Shown in pieces: positions 1 through 7,287 of a DNA stretch of 64,000 nucleotides. Below the pieces are notes generated by a model that did not search any database, was not told the origin of the DNA, and saw nothing but the letters and a program-made list of their open reading frames with translations. The stretch spans positions 220,541-284,540 of the forward strand of contig JASMHM010000001.1 of the NCBI GenBank assembly GCA_030750765.1, written 5' to 3'. The position numbers and the translations under genes were made by a program. Each line of letters opens with the position of its first letter. Positions within the stretch are counted from its first letter, which is position 1. The DNA is from Candidatus Woesearchaeota archaeon (lineage in GTDB: Archaea > Nanobdellota > Nanobdellia > Woesearchaeales > ARS49).

Positions 1-1861
1 CCAAGTTCGCGTTGCAGTCTGCTAGCTTCTCCATCCGTTGGATGAATGGGTGGTTGACGTTGAACGTGACATAGGTCATTCTATGTTGATAGTTTGATTG
101 TAAGAGCCGGGTCTGGTCTGGCTCTCCTTCGAGAGTGGTAAAGTCGGCACCACACAATCTGAGGCGGTCGAAGCGGAAGGGGTTGTCAAAGCCCGTACTC
201 GTGTCAGACGTTGCCCAGCCTCCACCTCCGGAACTGGATCCGTACATCTTGCTTACAAATCCTTCGCGTAACAAGCCGGATATGTTGTTGAAGTCTATCC
301 CTCCAAATCGTGAGATTGATTCTCCGGTGAAGTAACCAATATCTAGGCTTTTCATTCCCTCAAAGAGGTGGTTCTCCACCAAGCTGTGTGGACTACGCAG
401 CACGGGCAGGCCTCGCTTCTTGAACGTGGACAACTCTGTAGGGCTCAGCCCTTTATTGGTGAAGTAGATCTGCTTCCCATCCTGGCTACACTCCCTTAGG
501 GCTTGTCTGCTTGTCCAGGTACGATCTGCTAGCTCATAGATGGGGAGATTGTCTACCATCTCACTTTGTTCTTCGGTGATTGCGTTGTAACCATAGTTGG
601 CTTGGACGTGGAAGTAGAAGCTTCTAGCATCCTTTGAGAGACGGGCCTGGCTCTTGGACTCCGCATGCTGCCTGAACACTTCAGTGAAGTGCTTGACGGT
701 TGCTTTTTTTACCACTCGGCAAACTCTTTCGTAGTTGCTGTTTTGTACAACTCCATTTCGTGAGATAGGGAAATCGAACTCCTTTGCGTCTATGAGGGAA
801 CTGAACAATCCTAGAACGTGTCCCTTTTCGTCATAGTCATAGAGTTCGGCACTAGGATCAAGCATGATACCTCCACGTACCAGCTCGCTCCTTCCGATGC
901 CCGTTAGGGCCACCACTGCCTCTAGTCCAGGTTCTGAGATGCGGAGTTTGTGGTCTCCAGAGATGTCAAAGGGCCGGTTTATGCTCTCTCCGTTCACATA
1001 GATGGGCGTCTTGACGTACTTGCACCACTGCTGGACGACTTCGAACAGTTTCTTGTTGAACGCTCTTGCTTTGTACCGCTTTAGCGGCAGCAAGAGCTCT
1101 ACATCAGTTCCTTGGTAGGGTTCGATCTCTGCAATCTCTCCACTGAGGTCGCTGTTGAAGGTAAGCTGGTGACCGCTCTCTCCGTCTCCAGTCGTCACTA
1201 TCTGGTTTTCTAAACCTAGTGCGTGGGCAAAAACTTTTCCTGCCCCCATGCACCCTATGGTGTCGATTTCTGTATCTTTGGTAGAATCGAATAGTGTCAG
1301 GTACACTCCGACGTTTTCTTTGCTCATTCCTGCTCCGTCATCCAAGACGTTGACTCGGAGAAGTTCTCTTTCGATATCGTAACCGGTCTCTATGTTGATA
1401 GCAGATGCTCCTGCATCTACGCTGTTCTGTACGAGTTCTCTGAAGCAGAGTAAGGGTTCTGCAAACTGGCCCATAAGCACTTCTGTGAGTCCTTGGGAAT
1501 CGGCTTCGAAAGCGAATCCGTAATCTCTTATGAGTTTGAGTGGTGATTGTCTGGCTTGTGCTATTCTTTCGGGTAGCGTTTCGATGTCCTCAAGGAGTAT
1601 TCCTTGGTCTGCAAACTGGCGTGCGGTGTCGGTGTTAGTGATGTAGAAGGTAGGTATGTCTACGTGAACCTGTCCCTCCATGCGTTCTGGCGCCCTCCAG
1701 GATGCAGATTCTCCCATTGCAGGAGTGAGGACGCACTCAACGCCATTTGCTGCGATGAGTTGTTTGAGTTGGCGAGAGTTTTCGGTGCGAACTATCTCCA
1801 CCGCGTCAATTGCTAGATCCGTAAGATCCTGATCTGGATCGTACAGGATGACTTTAGACAT
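1..1861 (-). CDS. GHKL (HSP90-like) ATPase with receiver-like N-terminus, partial
   Basis: This gene runs off the left edge; about 620 codons are visible. The start is ATG at 1861 with GGAGG just upstream. Residues 1-80 look like a receiver fold that has lost its acidic pocket. From about residue 140 comes a GHKL/HSP90-type ATPase: N box RELVQNSVDAGAS (141-153), G1 box LDDGAGMS (173-180) and a lid region GCMGAG (203-208). No HisKA dimerisation helix or phosphorylatable-His motif is seen, so it resembles HSP90/MORC-like ATPases more than a classical sensor kinase. It overlaps the upstream receiver gene by 8 bp and is the last visible gene of a receiver-rich operon. The role is inferred as an ATP-driven partner of those receivers; the true C-terminus is unknown. 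Confidence 0.85.
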   Translation of the reverse strand, partial: MSKVILYDPDQDLTDLAIDAVEIVRTENSRQLKQLIAANGVECVLTPAMGESASWRAPERMEGQVHVDIPTFYITNTDTARQFADQGILLEDIETLPERIAQARQSPLKLIRDYGFAFEADSQGLTEVLMGQFAEPLLCFRELVQNSVDAGASAINIETGYDIERELLRVNVLDDGAGMSKENVGVYLTLFDSTKDTEIDTIGCMGAGKVFAHALGLENQIVTTGDGESGHQLTFNSDLSGEIAEIEPYQGTDVELLLPLKRYKARAFNKKLFEVVQQWCKYVKTPIYVNGESINRPFDISGDHKLRISEPGLEAVVALTGIGRSELVRGGIMLDPSAELYDYDEKGHVLGLFSSLIDAKEFDFPISRNGVVQNSNYERVCRVVKKATVKHFTEVFRQHAESKSQARLSKDARSFYFHVQANYGYNAITEEQSEMVDNLPIYELADRTWTSRQALRECSQDGKQIYFTNKGLSPTELSTFKKRGLPVLRSPHSLVENHLFEGMKSLDIGYFTGESISRFGGIDFNNISGLLREGFVSKMYGSSSGGGGWATSDTSTGFDNPFRFDRLRLCGADFTTLEGEPDQTRLLQSNYQHRMTYVTFNVNHPFIQRMEKLADCNANL

Positions 1862-2603
1862 TGGGTCCTCCTAGGGTGGTTTGGATGAGCTGGTGGACGC
1901 GTTCTGCTTGCTCCCAAGGAATGCTATATTGCTTGTCTCGAACGGCTTGGAAAAGTTCTTGCACATCTTCGTCATCAGCAAGGCTTGCGTGCTCTGTTTG
2001 GAGTTGCTTGTAAAACTCGCTTACGGGTATTTCAACATCTTTCATGTCAAGAAGCGTGTGCCGCCCTTCAAGGTCCATAGATTTTTCTAGGGTAGCTTGG
2101 AACTCTGCGTTCTCCATAGCGGGTTCGCATAGGGGCAGGCCTTCAGCAACTCTCGAAAGCACAACGTATCCTTGTAGCAGGATATCTAATGCCACTAACT
2201 GCGTGGTACACTCGCTCGTTTCCTTGTACGTCTCCGGCACCTTGTGCGTAGGATCGAGCAAGCTCTTCACTACGTCAGACAATATCGGGTCAGCTTCACT
2301 TTTGGAGAGGCGTATTTTGAAGTAGTCCTTGTCGAAGTCTTGCGGCGTACCTCCAGTTATTCCTGCCATAGGCATACTGTACCCTATTCCTTTGGCGAAG
2401 TCGTTTCCTGTGCCGTCTGGCATGTCTTTGTCTACGATGGCACAGTCGTATCGAGTCCCGCTAGCTTTTTGCAAGCCGTCTTGGACGCTTCCTGCCGTGT
2501 GAATGATGAGTTCTAGATCAAGCCTCTCAGCTACAGCTTGAGCTGCTGCTGCGTACTTGTCTCTAGTGTCCTTAGTGTCGTCTACGATAAGGAGGCGTTT
2601 CAT
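1854..2603 (-). CDS. Response-regulator receiver protein with helical C-terminal domain
   Basis: The first 105 residues are a receiver domain with a full catalytic set: acidic pair D8/D9 (LLIVDD), phosphoacceptor D58 (IVDKDMPDG), T83 (GITGG) and K101 (SKSE). The remaining 140 residues are mostly helical and match no DNA-binding domain I recognise. It is the only protein of the cassette with an intact receiver active site, so it is the best candidate to be phosphorylated. It overlaps its neighbours by 4 and 8 bp, which implies co-translation with the GHKL ATPase. No histidine kinase is visible nearby. Confidence 0.85.
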   Translation of the reverse strand: MKRLLIVDDTKDTRDKYAAAAQAVAERLDLELIIHTAGSVQDGLQKASGTRYDCAIVDKDMPDGTGNDFAKGIGYSMPMAGITGGTPQDFDKDYFKIRLSKSEADPILSDVVKSLLDPTHKVPETYKETSECTTQLVALDILLQGYVVLSRVAEGLPLCEPAMENAEFQATLEKSMDLEGRHTLLDMKDVEIPVSEFYKQLQTEHASLADDEDVQELFQAVRDKQYSIPWEQAERVHQLIQTTLGGPNV

Positions 2604-2905
2604 GTTTCCCCCTTGTAGTCTCGGACGACGGTGAGTGCGTCCACGAGAAACGTTCCTACCTTACTGAATGTGTGTACTTCTGGAGGGTTCTCCATGTGCA
2701 TGTGGAGCAAGATGTTCTCCACGACCCCTATCGGGTTGTCTGCCTTGCCGATTGGCGTGACATCTAGGACAAGCCCGTAGTCCTTTCTCAACTCACCACG
2801 GATGTTTTGCTCCGCAGCGGTTACGTTAGGAACATAAGTCTCTATGACTTGCTTTGCCGCTCTGTTGGCTGGCTCGTCATCATGCACTAGGAGGATGTCC
2901 ATCAC
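2600..2905 (-). CDS. Compact receiver-like protein (101 aa)
   Basis: A short protein that begins like a receiver (MDILLVHDDEP, D9/D10) and has a candidate central acidic residue in LVLDVTPIG (D48). It is shorter than a standard 120-residue receiver and lacks a clear Thr/Lys switch pair, so it may be a degenerate or minimal receiver. It overlaps both flanking genes by 4 bp (ATGA), so translation is probably coupled. The function is unknown; membership of the receiver cassette is the main evidence that it is real. Confidence 0.7.
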   Translation of the reverse strand: MMDILLVHDDEPANRAAKQVIETYVPNVTAAEQNIRGELRKDYGLVLDVTPIGKADNPIGVVENILLHMHMENPPEVHTFSKVGTFLVDALTVVRDYKGET

Positions 2906-3498
2906 TCTTCTCCCGTCAACCTCTCTAGGGCGAGGCCCCAGTTCTTGACGCTCTCCATACCTCGTTCCTTGATCAGGTCAGAAACGTACTGGCCTTCTGG
3001 AACTTCCTCTTGTATGGTGTCGTAGTCCACACAAGTTCCTTCTTTGGTTAGAAACATTGAGGACAGGTCCCTTTGGTCGAAGAACATGACGGGCACACCG
3101 TTTACAAGTATTCCGCCAGCTTCTCTTCCTTGTTGCAGATGGTCAAAGGTGTACGCCATCGGATGGTCATGATGGTTCATGTCCGTCACCACAGCAGTCG
3201 GAATGCCTCGTAAGGCAGCGATGTACGCTAGTGGGAATCCGAATGCGAACTCTTCCTTGCCGAGGTATCTGTCCCTTTGACATTCTCCTCTTCCTTGCGT
3301 GTAGAACAGGTCTGTTAGCAAGGCGTCTACTGCTACTGGAGGTACTTCTACTCCACCATTATCGAAGCGGGACTTGCCTTTCAGCACATCCATTGCTTCG
3401 TCAAAGGTTGGCATGACGATTATGTCGTGCTCAACGAGCTGTATCTGTGCAGCTTTCTGATGCTTTTCTTTGTCTTCCACTACTAATATTTTTTTCAT
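2902..3498 (-). CDS. Receiver-like protein (198 aa)
   Basis: The N-terminus reads KKILVVEDKEKHQ, a typical receiver first strand, followed by DALLTDLFYTQG, which fits the phosphoacceptor strand, and TAVVTDMNHHDH, which fits the switch-Thr strand. Between strands there are insertions (residues 45-85), so the domain is longer than a normal receiver. The region after residue 125 is unassigned. It lies third from last in the co-directional cassette and overlaps the 101-aa gene by 4 bp. I call it receiver-like from motif order only. Confidence 0.7.
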   Translation of the reverse strand: MKKILVVEDKEKHQKAAQIQLVEHDIIVMPTFDEAMDVLKGKSRFDNGGVEVPPVAVDALLTDLFYTQGRGECQRDRYLGKEEFAFGFPLAYIAALRGIPTAVVTDMNHHDHPMAYTFDHLQQGREAGGILVNGVPVMFFDQRDLSSMFLTKEGTCVDYDTIQEEVPEGQYVSDLIKERGMESVKNWGLALERLTGEE

Positions 3499-3526
3499 TG
3501 TTTTTTCTCCTGCAGGGTTTGCCTAC

Positions 3527-4135
3527 TCATATTCGCACACCGAGCTCTTGGCTCAGTGTTTGAATGCGTTCTTTGTCAGCGTCAAGGCATGTTGCGAGAT
3601 ATCCCGTTTCGAGTACGCTAGCAGCATGCTCTCGGTTGAATCTTGCTAGACCTCTCACGATTGCTTCAGCATCCCTTTCGTGAAATGCCCCCATGAGCGC
3701 CGGGTCTTTGAGAAGGTTGACAACTACTGCCACTTTCTTCGGAATGTCTATCGAGTAACCCGTTTCCGCTGGCGAGTTTCCAGAGTAGGCACTGCATCCA
3801 CCGTGAAACTTGCTGAATCGTGCTACAGGGACGCTGAGGCGTTGTGCCAACATCCCTGCTTCTCGTTCGCTGTCTGGAGTGCTTCCAGTAATGATCAGAT
3901 CAAGGTCACCTATGCGTGCTAGATCGTTCACTACGGGATCGCGTACTCCTCCCTCTCGATATTCTGGCTTCACTAGATGGACAACATGTCTGTTGGCAGC
4001 GATGTCGCGTTCATCCTGCAGATTATGATCTTCTAGACCTGCATTTTCCTTCTGCCATTCTAGGTTATCATTCTTGAAAGCAGATTCACCCTCGGTCAGA
4101 TAGGGCGTGAGTATTGCTACCTTGTACGCTTTCAT
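3527..4135 (-). CDS. Uncharacterised cassette protein (202 aa)
   Basis: No family is recognised. The protein starts with a hydrophobic strand (YKVAILTPYLTEG), has an alpha/beta pattern with a second core strand DLDLIITGSTPDSEREAG, and ends in helices. A Rossmann-like or receiver-like fold is possible, but no catalytic residues stand out. It overlaps the preceding 77-aa gene by 4 bp (ATGA), and 28 bp separate it from the next receiver gene, so it belongs to the same operon. A role in the receiver cassette is inferred from position alone. Confidence 0.6.
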   Translation of the reverse strand: MKAYKVAILTPYLTEGESAFKNDNLEWQKENAGLEDHNLQDERDIAANRHVVHLVKPEYREGGVRDPVVNDLARIGDLDLIITGSTPDSEREAGMLAQRLSVPVARFSKFHGGCSAYSGNSPAETGYSIDIPKKVAVVVNLLKDPALMGAFHERDAEAIVRGLARFNREHAASVLETGYLATCLDADKERIQTLSQELGVRI

Positions 4136-4365
4136 GCCTTTCTCCTCTCTGAGTTTCTACTGTAGGCGCCTGTCGGCATGCAATGTTCGAAGCGTGCCTG
4201 CTTCCGGTCAGAATTCTCTCTTCCCCATCGATTGTATCCGGCGTCCCGCAAGATGTCGTCTGCCTCTTGCAATAGCTCTAGCGCTGAGCAGTTTAGCAGC
4301 AAATCTGCCTGGTCTGCCACATTGCTTACCCCTCTAACTAGTGTGTTTGTGTCCATCGTCTGCAC
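4132..4365 (-). CDS. Small leading protein of the receiver operon (77 aa)
   Basis: A small soluble protein, predicted mostly helical, with no recognised family. It is the first gene of the leftward operon; its stop overlaps the next start in an ATGA. A TATA-like element lies about 50 bp upstream, near 4411-4419 on the minus strand. An 18-bp palindrome at 4429-4446 sits just beyond that promoter. Confidence 0.55.
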   Translation of the reverse strand: MQTMDTNTLVRGVSNVADQADLLLNCSALELLQEADDILRDAGYNRWGRENSDRKQARFEHCMPTGAYSRNSERRKA

Positions 4366-4428
4366 TCCTCCAACCGCAGGGGTTGGTCTACCTTCCAGAA
4401 GAGAAGTGGCAATAAATATGCAATCGCT

Positions 4429-4446
4429 ATTAGGAATATTCCTAAT
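4429..4446. promoter_or_regulatory. 18-bp perfect palindrome between divergent promoters
   Basis: The sequence ATTAGGAATATTCCTAAT reads the same on both strands. It lies between the TATA-like element of the leftward receiver operon and the TATA-like element (about 4459-4466) of the rightward AbrB-PhoU gene. Position and symmetry fit an operator for a dimeric regulator. The SpoVT/AbrB-type protein encoded at 4490 is the obvious candidate; that link is inference. Confidence 0.6.
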
Positions 4447-4489
4447 ATTAATACGAAAGATTTAAGAAGGAAAGCTACCTAATAGGGTC

Positions 4490-5383
4490 ATGAAACGACG
4501 ACTTATCCGTCAAGGGAACAACTCCTACACCCTCACGCTCCCTATTGGTTGGGTGAGAGAACAACGCCTCAAAGAAGGAGATGAGATCGATATTGAGGAC
4601 GATGGTGGCGCCTTAATCCTACGTCAAGAATCCAACTCACGCGAGAAGTCTGTAGAGGTTGAGATAACACAAGAGTACAAGAAAAATGTAGGATACCTTT
4701 TGTATCAGTTATACAGACACGGATATGACAAAATCGTGGTCCATGCTTCAAAAGAAACAATCAGATTGATAGAACAAAAGGTAGAGAACCAGTTTATGGA
4801 GCTAGTAGTATTGAAAAAATCTGAAAAATCGTGCACCATAGGAATGGTTTCGCAGCCTAGTGCGGACAGCTATGAGGCCTTATTGAGAAAAATGTTTTTC
4901 ATCACCATAGAAAGTTTTGACATCGTAGGTCGTGCGATGAAAACAAATAATGTCGGGGAACTCAAAGATATAGAATTCCTGACTCTGAAGTATCGAAGAT
5001 ATGACAATTACTGCAGAAGATACGTGTATACTAGCACTACGAGAAGTAACGCTTACGAGTACAGCGCGTTGTTTTCCTTCATGATGGTCATCCAGACAGA
5101 CATTAGGAAGATTGCTTTGAAGTTAACAAAGAATTCAAAGGTAGATCTAGCGTTGTGGAAGCAAACAAGGGATTACTTTGAGCAAATCTACACGTCCTAC
5201 CTGAAGCAAGACATCAATGGGTTGTACAACGCGAATGAGGGAGTTCAGAAGCTTTTAGAAAAGCACTGGAAGGTGCAACCTAAGGGCGAGTTCTTGTTCA
5301 CGCACTATTGCTTGCTCTTGTTACGCATGGAATACTCAATGGTGGTCCCGATGCTTGGTCAGTTCTTGGATCCAGGTAGTTGA
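4490..5383 (+). CDS. AbrB/SpoVT N-terminal, PhoU-like C-terminal regulator
   Basis: Residues 1-45 form a SpoVT/AbrB DNA-binding swapped hairpin (RRLIRQGNNSYTLTLPIGWV, then LKEGDEIDIE). The remaining 250 residues are helical and fit a PhoU-like domain. This architecture is common in archaeal phosphate-type regulators, but no phosphate transporter lies near. The ATG lies about 27 bp after a TATA-like GATTTAAG, so the transcript is probably leaderless. It diverges from the receiver operon across a perfect palindrome, which suggests control of itself and that operon. Its 3' end overlaps the convergent 634-aa gene by 86 bp. Confidence 0.8.
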   Translation: MKRRLIRQGNNSYTLTLPIGWVREQRLKEGDEIDIEDDGGALILRQESNSREKSVEVEITQEYKKNVGYLLYQLYRHGYDKIVVHASKETIRLIEQKVENQFMELVVLKKSEKSCTIGMVSQPSADSYEALLRKMFFITIESFDIVGRAMKTNNVGELKDIEFLTLKYRRYDNYCRRYVYTSTTRSNAYEYSALFSFMMVIQTDIRKIALKLTKNSKVDLALWKQTRDYFEQIYTSYLKQDINGLYNANEGVQKLLEKHWKVQPKGEFLFTHYCLLLLRMEYSMVVPMLGQFLDPGS

Positions 5384-7202
5384 ACCATACGTCGGCTATC
5401 CGCAGGTGCGCCTCCATACGTCCTTGGTCGCCCAAAATAGCATTCCAGTTAGCAAGACGGAGGTTCTCAGTGAACATGGCTTCGTAGACACGATCTGAGA
5501 AGTCCTCTTCCGTGAAAGCATCATCCATGTTGGAACGGATGCTCTTGTAGTTTTCCACCTGCTCTGTGGTGAGCTCTACACTCAGAGCTATCTTGTTGTC
5601 GTCATGTCGGCACTCCATAGATCTAGCTACGTCCTTGTACTCTGCACCTACAGAAGCGTTGCTGTAGTCCCCTAACACTATTCCTTGGAACCAGTTGTCG
5701 TCCTTGGCATCGTTGTGGGATACTGTTTTTTTCTCGTGGTGAGCAGGATTGCTGGCGATCGCGATGTACAAATTTTCGTACTTCTCTATGCGATCGCCTA
5801 GCGTTTTCTTGAATACGTCCCATGCCAAAAAATGGGGCTGATTGGGAACGAATTCTGCTCTGTCCTTGTAAGGACGCATTATTTTGTGCCAGCCTGCCAA
5901 AACATACATTCTGCTTGAGTACAAACTAGGTTCGATGTCGAAATTATCACTCAAAATGGTGGACGCAGTAGTCCATCCTGTTCCTTCGTCAACGATTTTG
6001 GTCAGTACTACGTGTGTGTCTCCGTGAGAGGTTCCAACACCTGCCACTTCGATGGTGTAAGGGCGAAGGAATTCGTTTTGCTGGGCTATCTCGCTGAGTA
6101 GCACTTCTCTTTCAGAAGCTGGGCCCGCACACACTTTTGGGAAGACGTCCTTGGATTGGAGTATTGCTCCAAGATCACGGATCTCGCTTAGTTCTGCTTC
6201 TGTGAACACCCTTGGTTCGTGACCAGACTGATAGATGATAGGTATGGTTAACCCTGCAGTGTCTAGAGCTTCCCGCACCTGCCGTAATGTTTCTATACCC
6301 ATACCTAATGCAGTAGAATGGTTGAACCAATCGTTGTCCACGAATATTGCGGCGACCTTAGAGAGATCTTCCTCTGCAATCAAACTTTGTGCATCAGTAG
6401 GAAGGCGAACCTTTACTTTTTCATCTGCCACAGGTTCGTTGTCTAGAAGATTTTCCATTTCTCTGTGAGAAAGGACTAGGAAGTAGTTGTTCTGCAAGGT
6501 TTGTGTGTTTCCAGCTCGTAGAGAGACGTCTATGTATGGGAGATATCGATCTTTCCACATGTCGTTCTTGTAAGCGTGCGCTTTCTCAGAAAGCTTAGCT
6601 TGTCTGCGTCTGCCGGCCTCCACATTACCGTACAACGCATGGCATAGCTTGTGCATCAATGTTGGAAACTCTTCCCTATCTATGCCTTCGAGCATGGCAG
6701 CTAATTCCGGTCCGTTTGGTCCGGTAAATAAGGAAACCATACTGTGGTAGGTGTTCATCAACAAGCCTTCGGTAGCGCCAGGAACGTAGATCAACGCTTG
6801 GGAATCCGGATTATGAGCGCGAACCTGCTCCACCAGCCTGGCAGTGGCTATGAGATCTGCCAATTTCCAAGGGCTCGCTTCGTTAGGTATGGCCAGTACA
6901 AGATCGGTATTTGTGAAATCATGACCATATTCGCTTCCAGTTAATTTTTCTCGAACCCTCCAGTGTGCATGGTCAATTACGTGCACTCTGGATCCTTCTG
7001 CGTGGTCCAACGTAGAACGAAGGCAAGACCACCTACGTATCTCAGGGAACGAATCAATGGCTCCCTTATTGATTATGTGTTCACGGTATATTTCCCCTTG
7101 AACTTCTGTTTCATAGTCAATGCTGTCTTGTATGATCAAAATACCGGCGGAGCCTGCGGCTAGAATGCCCTCTAGAATGTCCTCTAAGCGTCCTTTACTC
7201 AT
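5298..7202 (-). CDS. Receiver-like / aminoglycoside-phosphotransferase-like fusion protein
   Basis: A 634-aa protein. Residues about 284-353 follow a receiver pattern: AAIFVDNDWF (D289 region), PIIYQSG (S326) and GAILQSKD (K351). Residues about 385-530 resemble the APH/choline-kinase fold: SHNDAKDDNWF (495-505) fits the catalytic HxDxxxxN loop and VLGDYSNASVG (509-519) fits the metal-binding Asp. The first 280 residues are alpha/beta and unassigned. A TATA-like CTTAAATA lies near 7238-7246. A small-molecule or protein kinase joined to a receiver is unusual; here it stands beside a receiver operon with no histidine kinase. The assignment rests on motifs. Confidence 0.7.
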   Translation of the reverse strand: MSKGRLEDILEGILAAGSAGILIIQDSIDYETEVQGEIYREHIINKGAIDSFPEIRRWSCLRSTLDHAEGSRVHVIDHAHWRVREKLTGSEYGHDFTNTDLVLAIPNEASPWKLADLIATARLVEQVRAHNPDSQALIYVPGATEGLLMNTYHSMVSLFTGPNGPELAAMLEGIDREEFPTLMHKLCHALYGNVEAGRRRQAKLSEKAHAYKNDMWKDRYLPYIDVSLRAGNTQTLQNNYFLVLSHREMENLLDNEPVADEKVKVRLPTDAQSLIAEEDLSKVAAIFVDNDWFNHSTALGMGIETLRQVREALDTAGLTIPIIYQSGHEPRVFTEAELSEIRDLGAILQSKDVFPKVCAGPASEREVLLSEIAQQNEFLRPYTIEVAGVGTSHGDTHVVLTKIVDEGTGWTTASTILSDNFDIEPSLYSSRMYVLAGWHKIMRPYKDRAEFVPNQPHFLAWDVFKKTLGDRIEKYENLYIAIASNPAHHEKKTVSHNDAKDDNWFQGIVLGDYSNASVGAEYKDVARSMECRHDDNKIALSVELTTEQVENYKSIRSNMDDAFTEEDFSDRVYEAMFTENLRLANWNAILGDQGRMEAHLRIADVWFNYLDPRTDQASGPPLSIPCVTRASNSA

Positions 7203-7287
7203 ATGTTGCCCCTTAGTCTTAAAATAGGTTTTTGGAGTATTTAAGGCTTTCGGTAGTTTGTTACTAAAAAGTAGTAATTTAGGCTGT

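Noticed and set aside
1604-1816. Open frame on the plus strand inside the GHKL ATPase gene
   Set aside because: It lies opposite a long gene with clear domain motifs and has no promoter of its own.
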